10,072 nt of DNA from JACVRW01 sp035705985 (GCA_035705985.1 DASSVP010000191.1:1-10072); one strand, 5' to 3'; numbered from the stretch's first letter, positions 1-6,848 are shown. The notes: generated by a model from the letters alone, not told the origin. A program made the numbers and translations.

Positions 1-126
1 TCGTGGGCGCTCGGCGAGGAGGGCCGCAAGCACTGGTCCGCCGCCGCTCTCTACGACGCGGACGGCATCCTCACGTGCGCATCACGCGCGCTGTGGATCG
101 AACTGAAGGAGAAGGGTTCGGCGTAG
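1..126 (+). CDS. PaaI-like hotdog-fold thioesterase, C-terminal fragment
   Basis: This is the last 41 codons of a gene that begins before the window; the reading frame is open from base 1 and ends at TAG 124-126. The visible residues include GRKHWSAAALYDADGILTC and then RALWIEL. This matches the last strands of PaaI-type/4HBT hotdog thioesterases, where a conserved 'alydadG.l.a.s.alWi' block ends the protein. Such enzymes hydrolyse acyl-CoA thioesters in the cytoplasm. The catalytic Asp/Glu region and substrate loop lie outside the window, so the substrate cannot be inferred. The gene is followed by an 80-bp gap with two hairpins that could end its transcript. The family call rests on a short C-terminal pattern only. 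Confidence 0.65.
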   Translation, partial: SWALGEEGRKHWSAAALYDADGILTCASRALWIELKEKGSA

Positions 127-128
127 CC

Positions 129-162
129 GGATCCGGTTACGGCGCCGGGACGGCGCCGATCC
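129..162. terminator. GC-rich hairpin after the thioesterase gene
   Basis: CGGCGCC (140-146) pairs perfectly with GGCGCCG (152-158) around a 5-nt loop. An outer GGAT/ATCC pairing (129-132 with 159-162) could extend the structure across an internal bulge. It starts 3 bp after the thioesterase stop. There is no T-run after it, so it would be a tail-less terminator of the kind common in high-GC bacteria. The arms are also a 9-bp direct repeat, ACGGCGCCG, at 139-147 and 150-158. Function is inferred from position only. Confidence 0.4.
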
Positions 163-170
163 CATCAGAT

Positions 171-191
171 CTGCGGGCGGGACGCCCGCAG
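171..191. terminator. Perfect 9-bp hairpin upstream of the molybdoenzyme gene
   Basis: CTGCGGGCG (171-179) and CGCCCGCAG (183-191) are exact reverse complements separated by the 3-nt loop GGA. It lies 45 bp after the thioesterase stop and 15 bp before the molybdoenzyme ATG. There is no U-rich tail in the + direction. The likeliest role is termination or insulation of the upstream transcript. If the downstream mRNA began further upstream instead, the hairpin would sit in its leader and cover the ribosome-binding region. Confidence 0.45.
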
Positions 192-194
192 GGG

Positions 195-200
195 TAGATT
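195..200 (+). promoter_or_regulatory. Putative leaderless -10 element (TAGATT) of the molybdoenzyme gene
   Basis: TAGATT fits the TAnnnT -10 consensus and lies exactly 6 nt before the ATG at 207. Transcription would therefore start at or next to the start codon. This spacing is the known signature of leaderless transcripts in Actinobacteria and Deinococcus. The only purine-rich stretch that could act as a Shine-Dalgarno site is AGGGG at 190-194, 12 nt from the ATG and partly inside the hairpin, so a leaderless start is the simpler reading. No -35 box is evident. Confidence 0.45.
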
Positions 201-206
201 GCCGAT

Positions 207-2531
207 ATGGCAACGCACTACCGGACCTGTCCATTCTGCGAGGCCACCTGCGGGCTCGAGATCGAGACCGAGGGACGGGAGGTGGTCTCGGTGCGGGGCG
301 ACGCGGATGACGTCTTCAGCCGCGGCTTCATCTGCCCGAAGGCGTACGGCGTCAGACAGTTGCACGAGGACCCGGATCGCCTTACGACGCCGCTCGTGCG
401 CCGGGACGGCGAGCTTGTCGAGGTGGGCTGGGACGAGGCGTTCGAGGAGATCGACCGCCGGCTCTCCCCCATACTCGCGGAGCACGGCAAGAACGCGGTG
501 GCCGTCTACAACGGCAACCCGAACGCGCACAACCTCTCCTTCCTGACGCACGGACCGGCCTGGCTGCGCGTGCTCGGCAGCCAGAACATCTACTCGGCGT
601 CGACCGTCGACCAGATGCCGAAGCAGGTCTCGGCCGGCCACATGTTCGGCACGATGCTGTCCGTGCCCGTGCCCGACGTGGACCGCTGCGAGCACCTGCT
701 GATCCTCGGCGCGAACCCGCTCGTGTCGAACGGCAGCCTGCTGACCGCTCCCAACATGCGCAGCCGCCTGCGCGCGATCCGCGAGCGCGGCGGCAAGGTC
801 GTGGTGGTGGACCCGCGCCGGACGCGCACCGCCGAGGAGGCGGACGAGCACCACTTCATCCAGCCGGGCACCGACGCGCTGCTCTTGGCCGCGCTCGCGT
901 GCACGATCGTCGAGGAGGGGCTCGAGTCGCCCGGCACGCTCGCCGAGCACGTGAACGGGCTCGACGAGGTGCGCACGCTCGTGGGCGAGTTCACGCCCGA
1001 GGCGGTGGCGCCGGTGTGCGGCATCGACGCCGCGGATGTCCGCCGGATGGCGCGCGAGCTGGCGGCGGCCGAGCGCGCGGCGGTCTACGCCCGCATCGGC
1101 ACCTGCACGCAGGAGTTCGGCACGCACGCGAGCTGGCTCGTGGACGTGCTGAACGTGCTCACCGGCAACCTCGACCGCGAGGGCGGCGCGATGTTCACGC
1201 GCGCGGCCGCGGGACAGCGGAACTCCTCGGGCTCCGGGGGAAGCGGGCGGGGCGTCCGCTTCGGCCGCTGGACGAGCAGGGTGCGCGGCCTGTCCGAGTT
1301 CTTCGGCGAGCTTCCGGTGGCGGTGCTGGCGGAGGAGATCGAGACGCCCGGCGAGGGCCAGGTGCGCGCGCTCGTGACGATCGCGGGCAACCCGCTGCTC
1401 TCGACCCCGAACAGCGAGCGCCTCGCGCGCGCCGTCGAGGGGCTCGACTTCATGCTCGCGATCGACATCTACGTGAACGAGACCACTCGGCACGCGGACG
1501 TGATCCTGCCCGCCCCCGAGCCGCTCGAGAAGGCGCACTACGACATCGCGCTGTACCAGCTCGCCGCGCGCAACGTGGCGAACTTCTCGCCGCCGGTCTT
1601 CGAGTCCGAAGGACCGGCCGAGTGGGAGATCTTCATGCGGCTTGCCGGGATCGTGGCCGGGCAGGGGCCGAACGGCGATCCAGCGGCCTTCGACGACCTG
1701 GTGATCGGGACGCTGATCCAGCGCGAGCTCGGCACTGACGGCTCGCCGGTGGCCGGGCGCGAGCCCGCCGAGCTGCTCGAGGAGCTGGCGCCGCGGCGCG
1801 GCCCTGAGCGGATCCTCGACTTCCTGATCCGCACCGGCCCCTACGGCGACGGCTTCGGAGTGAACCCCGAGGGCCTGACGCTCGACGTGCTGCAGCAGAG
1901 CCCGCACGGCGTTGACCTCGGGCCACTCGAGCCGCGCATCCCGGAGATGCTCCGCACCCCGTCCGGCAAGGTGGAGCTCGCGCCGGAGCCGATCGTCGCC
2001 GACCTGGACCGGCTGCGCGCGGCGCTGAGCCGGGAGCGCAACGGGGGATTGGTTCTCATCGGACGCCGGCAGCTGCGCTCGAACAACTCCTGGATGCACA
2101 ACCTCCCCGCGCTCGTGAAGGGCAAGGAGAGCTGCACGCTCCACATCCACCCCGACGACGCGGAGCTGCTCGGCCTCACGGACGGCGGAAGCGCGCTGGT
2201 GCGCTCGGCCGCCGGCTCCGTCGAGGCGCCCGTGGAGGTGACGGACGCCATCATGCCCGGCGTCGTGTCGATCCCCCACGGCTGGGGCCACGACGCCGGC
2301 GGCGTGCGGATGGGAGTGGCCTCCGCGCACGCCGGCGTGAACAGCAACGTGCTGGCGGACGAGTCGGCGGTCGAGCCGCTGTCGGGGAACGCCGTGCTCA
2401 ACGGGATCCCGGTCGAGGTGTCTGCCGCCGTGGGCGAGCACCGGGCGCTGCCCGGTGCGCGGCCATCCTCTCTAGATGGGCTGGAGCATCGACCCGCCGC
2501 AGTTGCGGCAGATCACGTTGGCGGTGTCTGA
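207..2531 (+). CDS. Molybdopterin-dependent oxidoreductase (MopB, formate-dehydrogenase-like)
   Basis: A bis-MGD/4Fe-4S catalytic subunit of the DMSO-reductase (MopB) superfamily. The N-terminal cluster motif is complete: C8-x2-C11-x3-C15-x27-C43, followed by the conserved K45 that bridges cluster and cofactor in FdhF-type enzymes. Cofactor-binding segments follow: LILGANPLVSNGSL (about 165-178), VVVVDPRRTRT (about 198-208), QPGTDALL (about 220) and GNPLLSTPNSERL (about 394). HADVILPAPEPLEK lies at about 430-443. A molydopterin dinucleotide-binding C-terminal domain runs from about 613 to 740 and includes IPHGWGHDAG near 689. By eye, the position of FdhF Sec140 (V-U-H) falls on D135 (V-D-Q), so there is no Cys or Sec ligand. 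No Tat signal or membrane segment is visible; it is probably cytoplasmic. No partner electron-transfer subunit is next to it. The ATG start is set by the CPFC motif and the upstream TAGATT. The final 30 or so residues look non-family and overlap the convergent zinc-ribbon gene. The substrate is not known; formate dehydrogenase would be an over-call. Confidence 0.92.
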   Translation: MATHYRTCPFCEATCGLEIETEGREVVSVRGDADDVFSRGFICPKAYGVRQLHEDPDRLTTPLVRRDGELVEVGWDEAFEEIDRRLSPILAEHGKNAVAVYNGNPNAHNLSFLTHGPAWLRVLGSQNIYSASTVDQMPKQVSAGHMFGTMLSVPVPDVDRCEHLLILGANPLVSNGSLLTAPNMRSRLRAIRERGGKVVVVDPRRTRTAEEADEHHFIQPGTDALLLAALACTIVEEGLESPGTLAEHVNGLDEVRTLVGEFTPEAVAPVCGIDAADVRRMARELAAAERAAVYARIGTCTQEFGTHASWLVDVLNVLTGNLDREGGAMFTRAAAGQRNSSGSGGSGRGVRFGRWTSRVRGLSEFFGELPVAVLAEEIETPGEGQVRALVTIAGNPLLSTPNSERLARAVEGLDFMLAIDIYVNETTRHADVILPAPEPLEKAHYDIALYQLAARNVANFSPPVFESEGPAEWEIFMRLAGIVAGQGPNGDPAAFDDLVIGTLIQRELGTDGSPVAGREPAELLEELAPRRGPERILDFLIRTGPYGDGFGVNPEGLTLDVLQQSPHGVDLGPLEPRIPEMLRTPSGKVELAPEPIVADLDRLRAALSRERNGGLVLIGRRQLRSNNSWMHNLPALVKGKESCTLHIHPDDAELLGLTDGGSALVRSAAGSVEAPVEVTDAIMPGVVSIPHGWGHDAGGVRMGVASAHAGVNSNVLADESAVEPLSGNAVLNGIPVEVSAAVGEHRALPGARPSSLDGLEHRPAAVAADHVGGV
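2438..2458. terminator. Perfect 9-bp hairpin at the convergent gene junction
   Basis: GCACCGGGC (2438-2446) and GCCCGGTGC (2450-2458) are exact reverse complements around the loop GCT. The hairpin lies 14-34 nt beyond the stop of the minus-strand zinc-ribbon gene, a typical terminator distance for that transcript. On the + strand it lies inside the 3' coding tail of the molybdoenzyme frame (about residues 744-751). It has no U-tract on either strand. A bidirectional terminator serving both genes is the natural reading, which makes the coding tail beyond it suspicious. Confidence 0.5.
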
Positions 2532-2708
2532 CATCCGCGCGATCGTCGAGTGGGCCCCGCAGTTGGGGCACTCCGAGCGCAGCTCGAAGCGGTGGAGGCA
2601 GTACACGCAGCGGTAGCGCCCCGGGAGGTTCGTCCCGCGCAGCCACGGCTCCCCGCAGGAGGGGCAATCGGGACCGCCGTGTGTGGTCTCTTCATCCGCA
2701 GCCGACAA
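2472..2708 (-). CDS. Small double zinc-ribbon protein
   Basis: A 78-residue soluble protein with four CxxC knuckles: C15/C18, C34/C37, C47/C50 and C67/C70. Their spacing suggests two consecutive zinc ribbons (first pair of knuckles, then second pair). The layout resembles the small zinc-ribbon proteins of the YfgJ type (zinc-ribbons_6), including the CPxC block followed after about 20 residues by the last CxxC, but I recall only the architecture and cannot confirm membership. Function is unknown. The start is TTG at 2708, preceded by GGGGA about 6 nt upstream; there is no in-frame ATG that would keep the first ribbon. It lies 40 bp downstream of fmt in the same direction, so the two are probably co-transcribed. 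Its last 60 bp overlap the tail of the convergent molybdoenzyme frame. The regular cysteine spacing shows that this strand is the real coding strand here. Confidence 0.85.
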   Translation of the reverse strand: MSAADEETTHGGPDCPSCGEPWLRGTNLPGRYRCVYCLHRFELRSECPNCGAHSTIARMSDTANVICRNCGGSMLQPI

Positions 2709-2717
2709 GAGGATTCC
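2709..2717 (-). promoter_or_regulatory. Ribosome binding site that decides the TTG start of the zinc-ribbon gene
   Basis: Read on the minus strand, the bases before the TTG are GTGGGGAATCCTC. The GGGGA core is about 6 nt from the TTG at 2708, good Shine-Dalgarno spacing. No in-frame ATG or GTG with a comparable site is seen upstream. Confidence 0.55.
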
Positions 2718-2748
2718 CCACTAGTACGAGTGGACCAACGCTAGCGTC

Positions 2749-3648
2749 TCATTCCGGGAGCCGCTTGCCATAACCGCGGACCCAGGCGCCGGCGTCCATC
2801 GGCCGCTTGCCCGCCGGATGCACCTCGCAGAGCTCGAGTGCGCCAGGAGAGGCGCCGTAGAGAAGCCGGCCGTCCGACACGGCGAGCTCGCCGGGATCGG
2901 GACCGCCGCCGGCGGCCAGGGCCGCCCGCGTCACGCCCAGCCGCTCGTCCCACGGCAGCTCGACGTATGCGCCGATGTGCGGCCTGAGCGCGCGCACGCG
3001 CCGCTCCAGCAGGTCGGCGCCGAGCGACGGGTCGAGCCTGCGGTCCTCAGGCCCGATCTTCTCGGCGTACGTCACGCCGGTGTCCGGCTGCTCACGGAAG
3101 ACGGGCTGGAGGTCGAGCGCCTCCACCAGCAGCTCGCCGCCGAGCGCGGCGAGCCTCGCCGAGAGCGAGCCATAGTCGTCGCCGGATCGGATCGCCTCGG
3201 CGCGCTGGAGAGCGACCGGCCCGGCGTCGAGCTCCGCCACCGGCTTCATGATGCTCACCCCGGTCTCCTCGTCGCCCGCCTCGATCGCGCGCTCCACTGG
3301 CGCGGCGCCGCGCCAGCGCGGCAGCAGCGAGGGATGCACGTTCAGCAGCTCGTGCGCCGAGAGCAGCGGCTCCTTGATGAGCGCCCCGTAGGCGCAGATC
3401 GCCACGGCGCCGGGATCGGCCGCCGCGATCCGGGCGCGCGCCTCCTCGGCGTTCACGTCCTGAGGCTGGACGACCTCGATGCCGAGCAGGCGCGCCGCCT
3501 CCGCCACGGGCGGCGGCGACAGCTTCCGCCCGCGCCCGCGCGGGGCGTCCGGCCGCGTGACCACGAGCTGCGGCCGGTGCGCGCTCGCGGCGAGCCGGTC
3601 GAGGACAGTGGCCGCGAAGTCGGATGTGCCCAGGTAGACGGTCCTCAT
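2749..3648 (-). CDS. fmt: Methionyl-tRNA formyltransferase
   Basis: Transfers the formyl group of 10-formyl-tetrahydrofolate to Met-tRNA(fMet) in the cytoplasm, making the initiator for bacterial translation. The protein has 299 residues (the E. coli enzyme has about 315). It begins MRTVYLGTSDFA, the usual first strand of the Rossmann-like formyltransferase domain. The catalytic triad known from the E. coli enzyme (N106, H108, D144) is present as N103 and H105 in LLNVHPSLLPRWRGAAP and D141 in ELDAGPV. The C-terminal OB-like tRNA-binding domain occupies about 200-299. The ATG at 3648 fits the family N-terminus; no clear Shine-Dalgarno site precedes it. fmt is often beside def, priA or rsmB, but none of these is seen here; it is followed by the zinc-ribbon gene and is divergent from the permease operon. 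A + strand frame running through this region is only its shadow. Confidence 0.97.
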   Translation of the reverse strand: MRTVYLGTSDFAATVLDRLAASAHRPQLVVTRPDAPRGRGRKLSPPPVAEAARLLGIEVVQPQDVNAEEARARIAAADPGAVAICAYGALIKEPLLSAHELLNVHPSLLPRWRGAAPVERAIEAGDEETGVSIMKPVAELDAGPVALQRAEAIRSGDDYGSLSARLAALGGELLVEALDLQPVFREQPDTGVTYAEKIGPEDRRLDPSLGADLLERRVRALRPHIGAYVELPWDERLGVTRAALAAGGGPDPGELAVSDGRLLYGASPGALELCEVHPAGKRPMDAGAWVRGYGKRLPE

Positions 3649-3720
3649 CGACGAGTGGATCGGCAGTTTCCCGAATCGAGCGGCTGGGCAAACCGGCGGT
3701 CAGGCGAGCAGGAGGGAAAC
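3649..3720. promoter_or_regulatory. Divergent intergenic region between fmt and the permease operon
   Basis: These 72 bp separate two divergent genes and should carry both promoters. The only clear signal is the permease ribosome-binding site at its right end. I found no convincing -10/-35 pair, TAnnnT leaderless signal or inverted-repeat operator. In particular I see no FadR/GntR-type palindrome of the kind used by LldR or GlcC. Confidence 0.4.
3710..3716 (+). promoter_or_regulatory. Strong Shine-Dalgarno site fixing the permease GTG start
   Basis: AGGAGGG at 3710-3716 is a near-perfect match to the anti-Shine-Dalgarno sequence and lies 4 nt before the GTG at 3721. It decides the start of the permease. 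The same reading frame is open for another 903 bases upstream, but only as the shadow of fmt. Confidence 0.85.
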
Positions 3721-5406
3721 GTGTACACGCAGGACTTCGACCCCGTCTCCGGGTCACTCGGCCTCACCGCGATCTTCGCGGCACTTCCGCTGATCACGCT
3801 GTTCGTGCTTCTCGGCGGGCTGAAGATGAAGGCCCACTGGGCCGCGCTCATCTCACTGGGCGTGGCGATCCTTGTGGCGCTGATCGTCTACGGCATGCCC
3901 GCGGACCAGACCGGGCTGTCGGCGCTCGAGGGCGCGGCGTTCGGGCTGTTCCCGATCATGTGGATCGTCGTCATGGCGATCTGGGTCTACAACATGACCG
4001 TGGAGACCGGGCACTTCGCGGTGCTGCGGCGATCGTTCGGGACGATCTCGGAGGACCAGCGGATCCAGGCCGTGATCATCGCCTTCTGCTTCGGCGCGCT
4101 GATGGAGGCGCTCGCCGGCTTCGGCACGCCGGTCGCGATCACCGCCGTGATGCTCATCGCGCTCGGGTTCCGGCCGATCAAGGCCGCCGCCCTCGCGCTC
4201 GTGGCCAACACCGCACCGGTCGCCTTCGGCGCGATGGCCACCCCGATCATCACGCTGGCCGAGGTGACGGAGCTCGACAAGGGCGACCTCGGCTCGATGG
4301 TTGGCCGCCAGACCCCCTTCCTCGCCCTCATCGTCCCGCTGATCCTGATCGGCATGGTCGACGGGCGGCGCGGCATCCGCCAGGCGTGGCCCGTGGCCGT
4401 TGTCGGCGGCCTCTCGTTCGCCATCGGGCAGTTCCTGTGCTCGAACTACCTGTCGGTGGAACTCACCGACATCGTGGCTTCGCTGCTCGCGACGGCGGCG
4501 ATCGTCGCATTCCTGCGCTTCTGGCAGCCCGGCGAGCCGCTGATCGCGGACGCCGCCCCCGCGGGCCGCTTCGCCCGCCCAGCGGCCGCCGGCGGCTCTG
4601 TGCACGACCCCGTGATGGAGCAGGAGGTCGCCCGCCGCGACGACACCAGGAAGGACACCTCCGGCGACATCGTGAAGGCCTACGCGCCCTACGCGATCAT
4701 CATCGCGGTCTTCTCGATCTCGCAGATCCCCGCGGTCAAGGACGCGCTGGCCGAGTCGCCGTGGACCACGACGTTCGAGTGGCCCGGCCTCGATGTGCGC
4801 AACCCGGACGGGGAGGCGCTCACGAGCCTGGTGTTCAACTTCAACTGGCTGCCCGCAGCGGGCACGCTGATGTTGATCTCCGGGCTGATCACGATGGCGG
4901 TGATCGGCCTCTCGCCGGGCCGGGCGCTGCGCGTGATGGGCCGGACGATCGACCAGCTGAAGTTCGCGATCCTCACGGTCGCCGCCGTGCTGGCGCTCGC
5001 GTACGTGATGAACCAGTCCGGTCAGACGATCACGCTCGGCCTCTGGGCCGCCGGCGCGGGCGCGTTCTTCGCGTTCCTGTCGGGGGTGATCGGCTGGCTC
5101 GGGGTCGCGGTGACCGGCTCGGACACGTCGTCGAATGCGCTGTTCGGCGCGCTGCAGGTCACGGCCGCAAACGAGAACGGCATCTCCCCCACGCTGCTCG
5201 CCGCGGCGAACAGCTCCGGCGGCGTGCTCGGGAAGATGATCTCGCCGCAGAACCTCGCGATCGGCGCCGCCGCGGTCGGATTGGCCGGCCAGGAGGGCGA
5301 CCTGTTCCGTAAGGTGGTCGGCTGGAGCATCGTCCTGATGCTGGCGATGTGCGCAATCGTGTACCTGCAATCCACGGCGGTGCTGGACTGGATGGTCGTG
5401 AAGTGA
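3721..5406 (+). CDS. L-lactate/glycolate permease (LctP/LldP/GlcA family)
   Basis: A polytopic inner-membrane symporter of the lactate permease family (TC 2.A.14), 561 residues against about 550-560 in E. coli LldP and GlcA. About a dozen hydrophobic segments are seen, the first near residues 12-33 (LTAIFAALPLITLFVLLGG). Family blocks include EALAGFGTPVAI (about 128-139), TGSDTSSNALFGALQ (about 464-478) and NSSGGVLGKMISPQNLAIG (about 498-516). A hydrophilic loop at about 279-320, rich in charged residues, splits the two halves. GTG at 3721 is chosen for its AGGAGGG site and the family-like MYTQDFDPVSG N-terminus. It is the first gene of a four-gene operon; its stop overlaps the glcD start by 4 nt. 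LldP and GlcA both carry lactate and glycolate, so the sequence alone does not fix the substrate; coupling to glcDEF supports glycolate or D-lactate. Confidence 0.93.
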   Translation: MYTQDFDPVSGSLGLTAIFAALPLITLFVLLGGLKMKAHWAALISLGVAILVALIVYGMPADQTGLSALEGAAFGLFPIMWIVVMAIWVYNMTVETGHFAVLRRSFGTISEDQRIQAVIIAFCFGALMEALAGFGTPVAITAVMLIALGFRPIKAAALALVANTAPVAFGAMATPIITLAEVTELDKGDLGSMVGRQTPFLALIVPLILIGMVDGRRGIRQAWPVAVVGGLSFAIGQFLCSNYLSVELTDIVASLLATAAIVAFLRFWQPGEPLIADAAPAGRFARPAAAGGSVHDPVMEQEVARRDDTRKDTSGDIVKAYAPYAIIIAVFSISQIPAVKDALAESPWTTTFEWPGLDVRNPDGEALTSLVFNFNWLPAAGTLMLISGLITMAVIGLSPGRALRVMGRTIDQLKFAILTVAAVLALAYVMNQSGQTITLGLWAAGAGAFFAFLSGVIGWLGVAVTGSDTSSNALFGALQVTAANENGISPTLLAAANSSGGVLGKMISPQNLAIGAAAVGLAGQEGDLFRKVVGWSIVLMLAMCAIVYLQSTAVLDWMVVK

Positions 5407-6848
5407 CGAATGGCTCGCTCGTCGAGCGGCTGAAGGGCGTCGTCGGGAGCGAGCACGTCGTCACTCACGAGAGGCAGCTCGCGACGTACGCCTCGGACGG
5501 GCTGCTCCAGTATGCGGTCGAGCCGGCCGCCGTGGTGCTGCCGGGCAGCTCGGACGAGGTGGCCGCCGTCGTCCGGGCCTGCCACGAGGCGGGCGTGCCT
5601 TGGGTCGCGCGCGGCGCCGGCTCGGGGTTGTCGGGGGGCGCCTTGCCAGTCGAGGAGGGCATCCTGATCGCGCTGTCGCGGCTGCGGCGGATCGTCGAGG
5701 TGGACATCCCGAACGGCCGCGTGCTCGTGGAGCCCGGGGTCACGAACATCGCGGTGTCGCAGGCCGTCGCGCCCACGCACTTCTTCCCGCCGGACCCGTC
5801 GAGCCAGATCGTCTGCACGATCGGCGGCAACGTCGCGGAGAACTCCGGCGGCGCGCACTGCTTCAAGTACGGCTTCACGACGAACTACGTGACCGGGCTC
5901 GACGTCGTGCTGCCGGACGGCGCCGAGATCACGCTCGGCGGCCCGGAGCTCGACCACCCGGGCTACGACCTGGTCGGGGCGTTCGTCGGGTCGGAGGGCA
6001 CGCTCGGGATCGCAACGAAGATCTGGCTGCGGGTGGTGCCGAAGCCGGAGGCGGTGCGCACGCTCGTCGCGTTCTTCGGCTCGACCGTGCAGGCGGGCGA
6101 GGTGGTCTCGAGGATCGTCTCCGAGGGGATCGTGCCCGGCGCCATCGAGATGATGGACAACCTCTCGATCCGCGCGGCCGAGGGGGCCACCAACGCCGGC
6201 TACCCGGTCGACGCGGGTGCGGCGCTGGTCGTGGAGCTGGACGGCTCGGAGGCCGAGTGCGAGACGCGCTTCGAGCACGTGAAGGAGCTGTGCTCGGAGG
6301 CGGACAGCGTGCGCGTGGCCCGGGACGAGGCCGAGCGCGACTTGATCTGGCGCGCGCGCAAGGCGGCGTTCGCCGCGATGGGCCGCATCGCGCCGAACTA
6401 CTACGTGCAGGACAGCGTTATCCCGCGGACGCGGCTGGCCGAGGTGCTGGGGAAGATCGAGGAGCTCGCGGCCGAGCACGAGCTCCAAGTGGCCAACGTC
6501 TTCCACGCCGGCGACGGCAACCTCCATCCGCTCGTCTGTTACGACGGCGCGAACCCGGGCGAGGCCGAGCGCGCCGAGGAGCTGGCCGGCCAGATCGTGA
6601 AGGCGTGCGTCGACGCCGGCGGGTCGATCACGGGCGAGCACGGCGTCGGCGTGGACAAGAAGCGCTACATGCCGTCGATGTTCGACGAGGCGGACCTCGC
6701 GACGTTCCAGCGCCTCCGCTGCGCGTTCGACCCGGACGGCCGCGCGAACCCGGGGAAGGTGATGCCCACTCCGCGCCTCTGCGGAGAGGTGCCCGGCCCG
6801 TACAGGCAGCACCCGCTCGAGCAGGCGGGGCTCGCGGAGCGCTTCTGA
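5403..6848 (+). CDS. glcD: Glycolate/D-lactate oxidase FAD subunit GlcD
   Basis: The FAD-binding catalytic subunit of the GlcDEF complex, oxidising glycolate to glyoxylate or D-lactate to pyruvate at the membrane; 481 residues (E. coli GlcD is 499). The FAD_binding_4 (PCMH-type) domain shows ARGAGSGLSGGALP (about 69-82), PPDPSSQIVCTIGGNVAENS (about 130-148) and AFVGSEGTLGIATKIWL (about 193-209). The FAD-linked oxidase C-terminal domain has FHAGDGNLHP (about 366-376) and GGSITGEHGVGVDKKRYM (about 404-421). The GTG at 5403 forms a GTGA overlap with the permease stop, indicating translational coupling. An upstream in-frame ATG at 5349 would add 18 non-family residues inside the permease gene and is rejected. 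The end overlaps glcE by 1 nt. A closely related D-lactate or 2-hydroxyglutarate dehydrogenase role is possible, but glcE and glcF next to it favour the GlcDEF assignment. Confidence 0.93.
   Translation: MTNGSLVERLKGVVGSEHVVTHERQLATYASDGLLQYAVEPAAVVLPGSSDEVAAVVRACHEAGVPWVARGAGSGLSGGALPVEEGILIALSRLRRIVEVDIPNGRVLVEPGVTNIAVSQAVAPTHFFPPDPSSQIVCTIGGNVAENSGGAHCFKYGFTTNYVTGLDVVLPDGAEITLGGPELDHPGYDLVGAFVGSEGTLGIATKIWLRVVPKPEAVRTLVAFFGSTVQAGEVVSRIVSEGIVPGAIEMMDNLSIRAAEGATNAGYPVDAGAALVVELDGSEAECETRFEHVKELCSEADSVRVARDEAERDLIWRARKAAFAAMGRIAPNYYVQDSVIPRTRLAEVLGKIEELAAEHELQVANVFHAGDGNLHPLVCYDGANPGEAERAEELAGQIVKACVDAGGSITGEHGVGVDKKRYMPSMFDEADLATFQRLRCAFDPDGRANPGKVMPTPRLCGEVPGPYRQHPLEQAGLAERF

Noticed and set aside
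165..2441. 758-codon minus-strand open frame opposite the molybdoenzyme gene
   Set aside because: Arg/His/Ala/Val-rich with no recognisable motif. It is the shadow of a high-GC gene that clearly has its family motifs on the + strand.
2718..2733. Inverted repeat CCACT/AGTGG between fmt and the zinc-ribbon gene
   Set aside because: Only 5 bp with a 6-nt loop; such a match is expected by chance, although one arm touches the ribosome-binding site.
2818..3720. Upstream 301-codon extension of the permease frame across fmt
   Set aside because: The extension is antisense to fmt, lacks membrane segments or family sequence, and the strong Shine-Dalgarno site at 3710 marks GTG 3721 as the start. A fusion protein is not supported.
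3853..5370. 505-codon minus-strand open frame opposite the permease
   Set aside because: Composition is charged and low in complexity (His/Arg/Asp/Glu repeats), as expected when hydrophobic codons are read in reverse.
5349..5402. Upstream ATG for glcD inside the permease gene
   Set aside because: It adds 18 residues unlike the family N-terminus, while GTG 5403 gives the standard 4-nt overlap seen again at the glcE/glcF junction.
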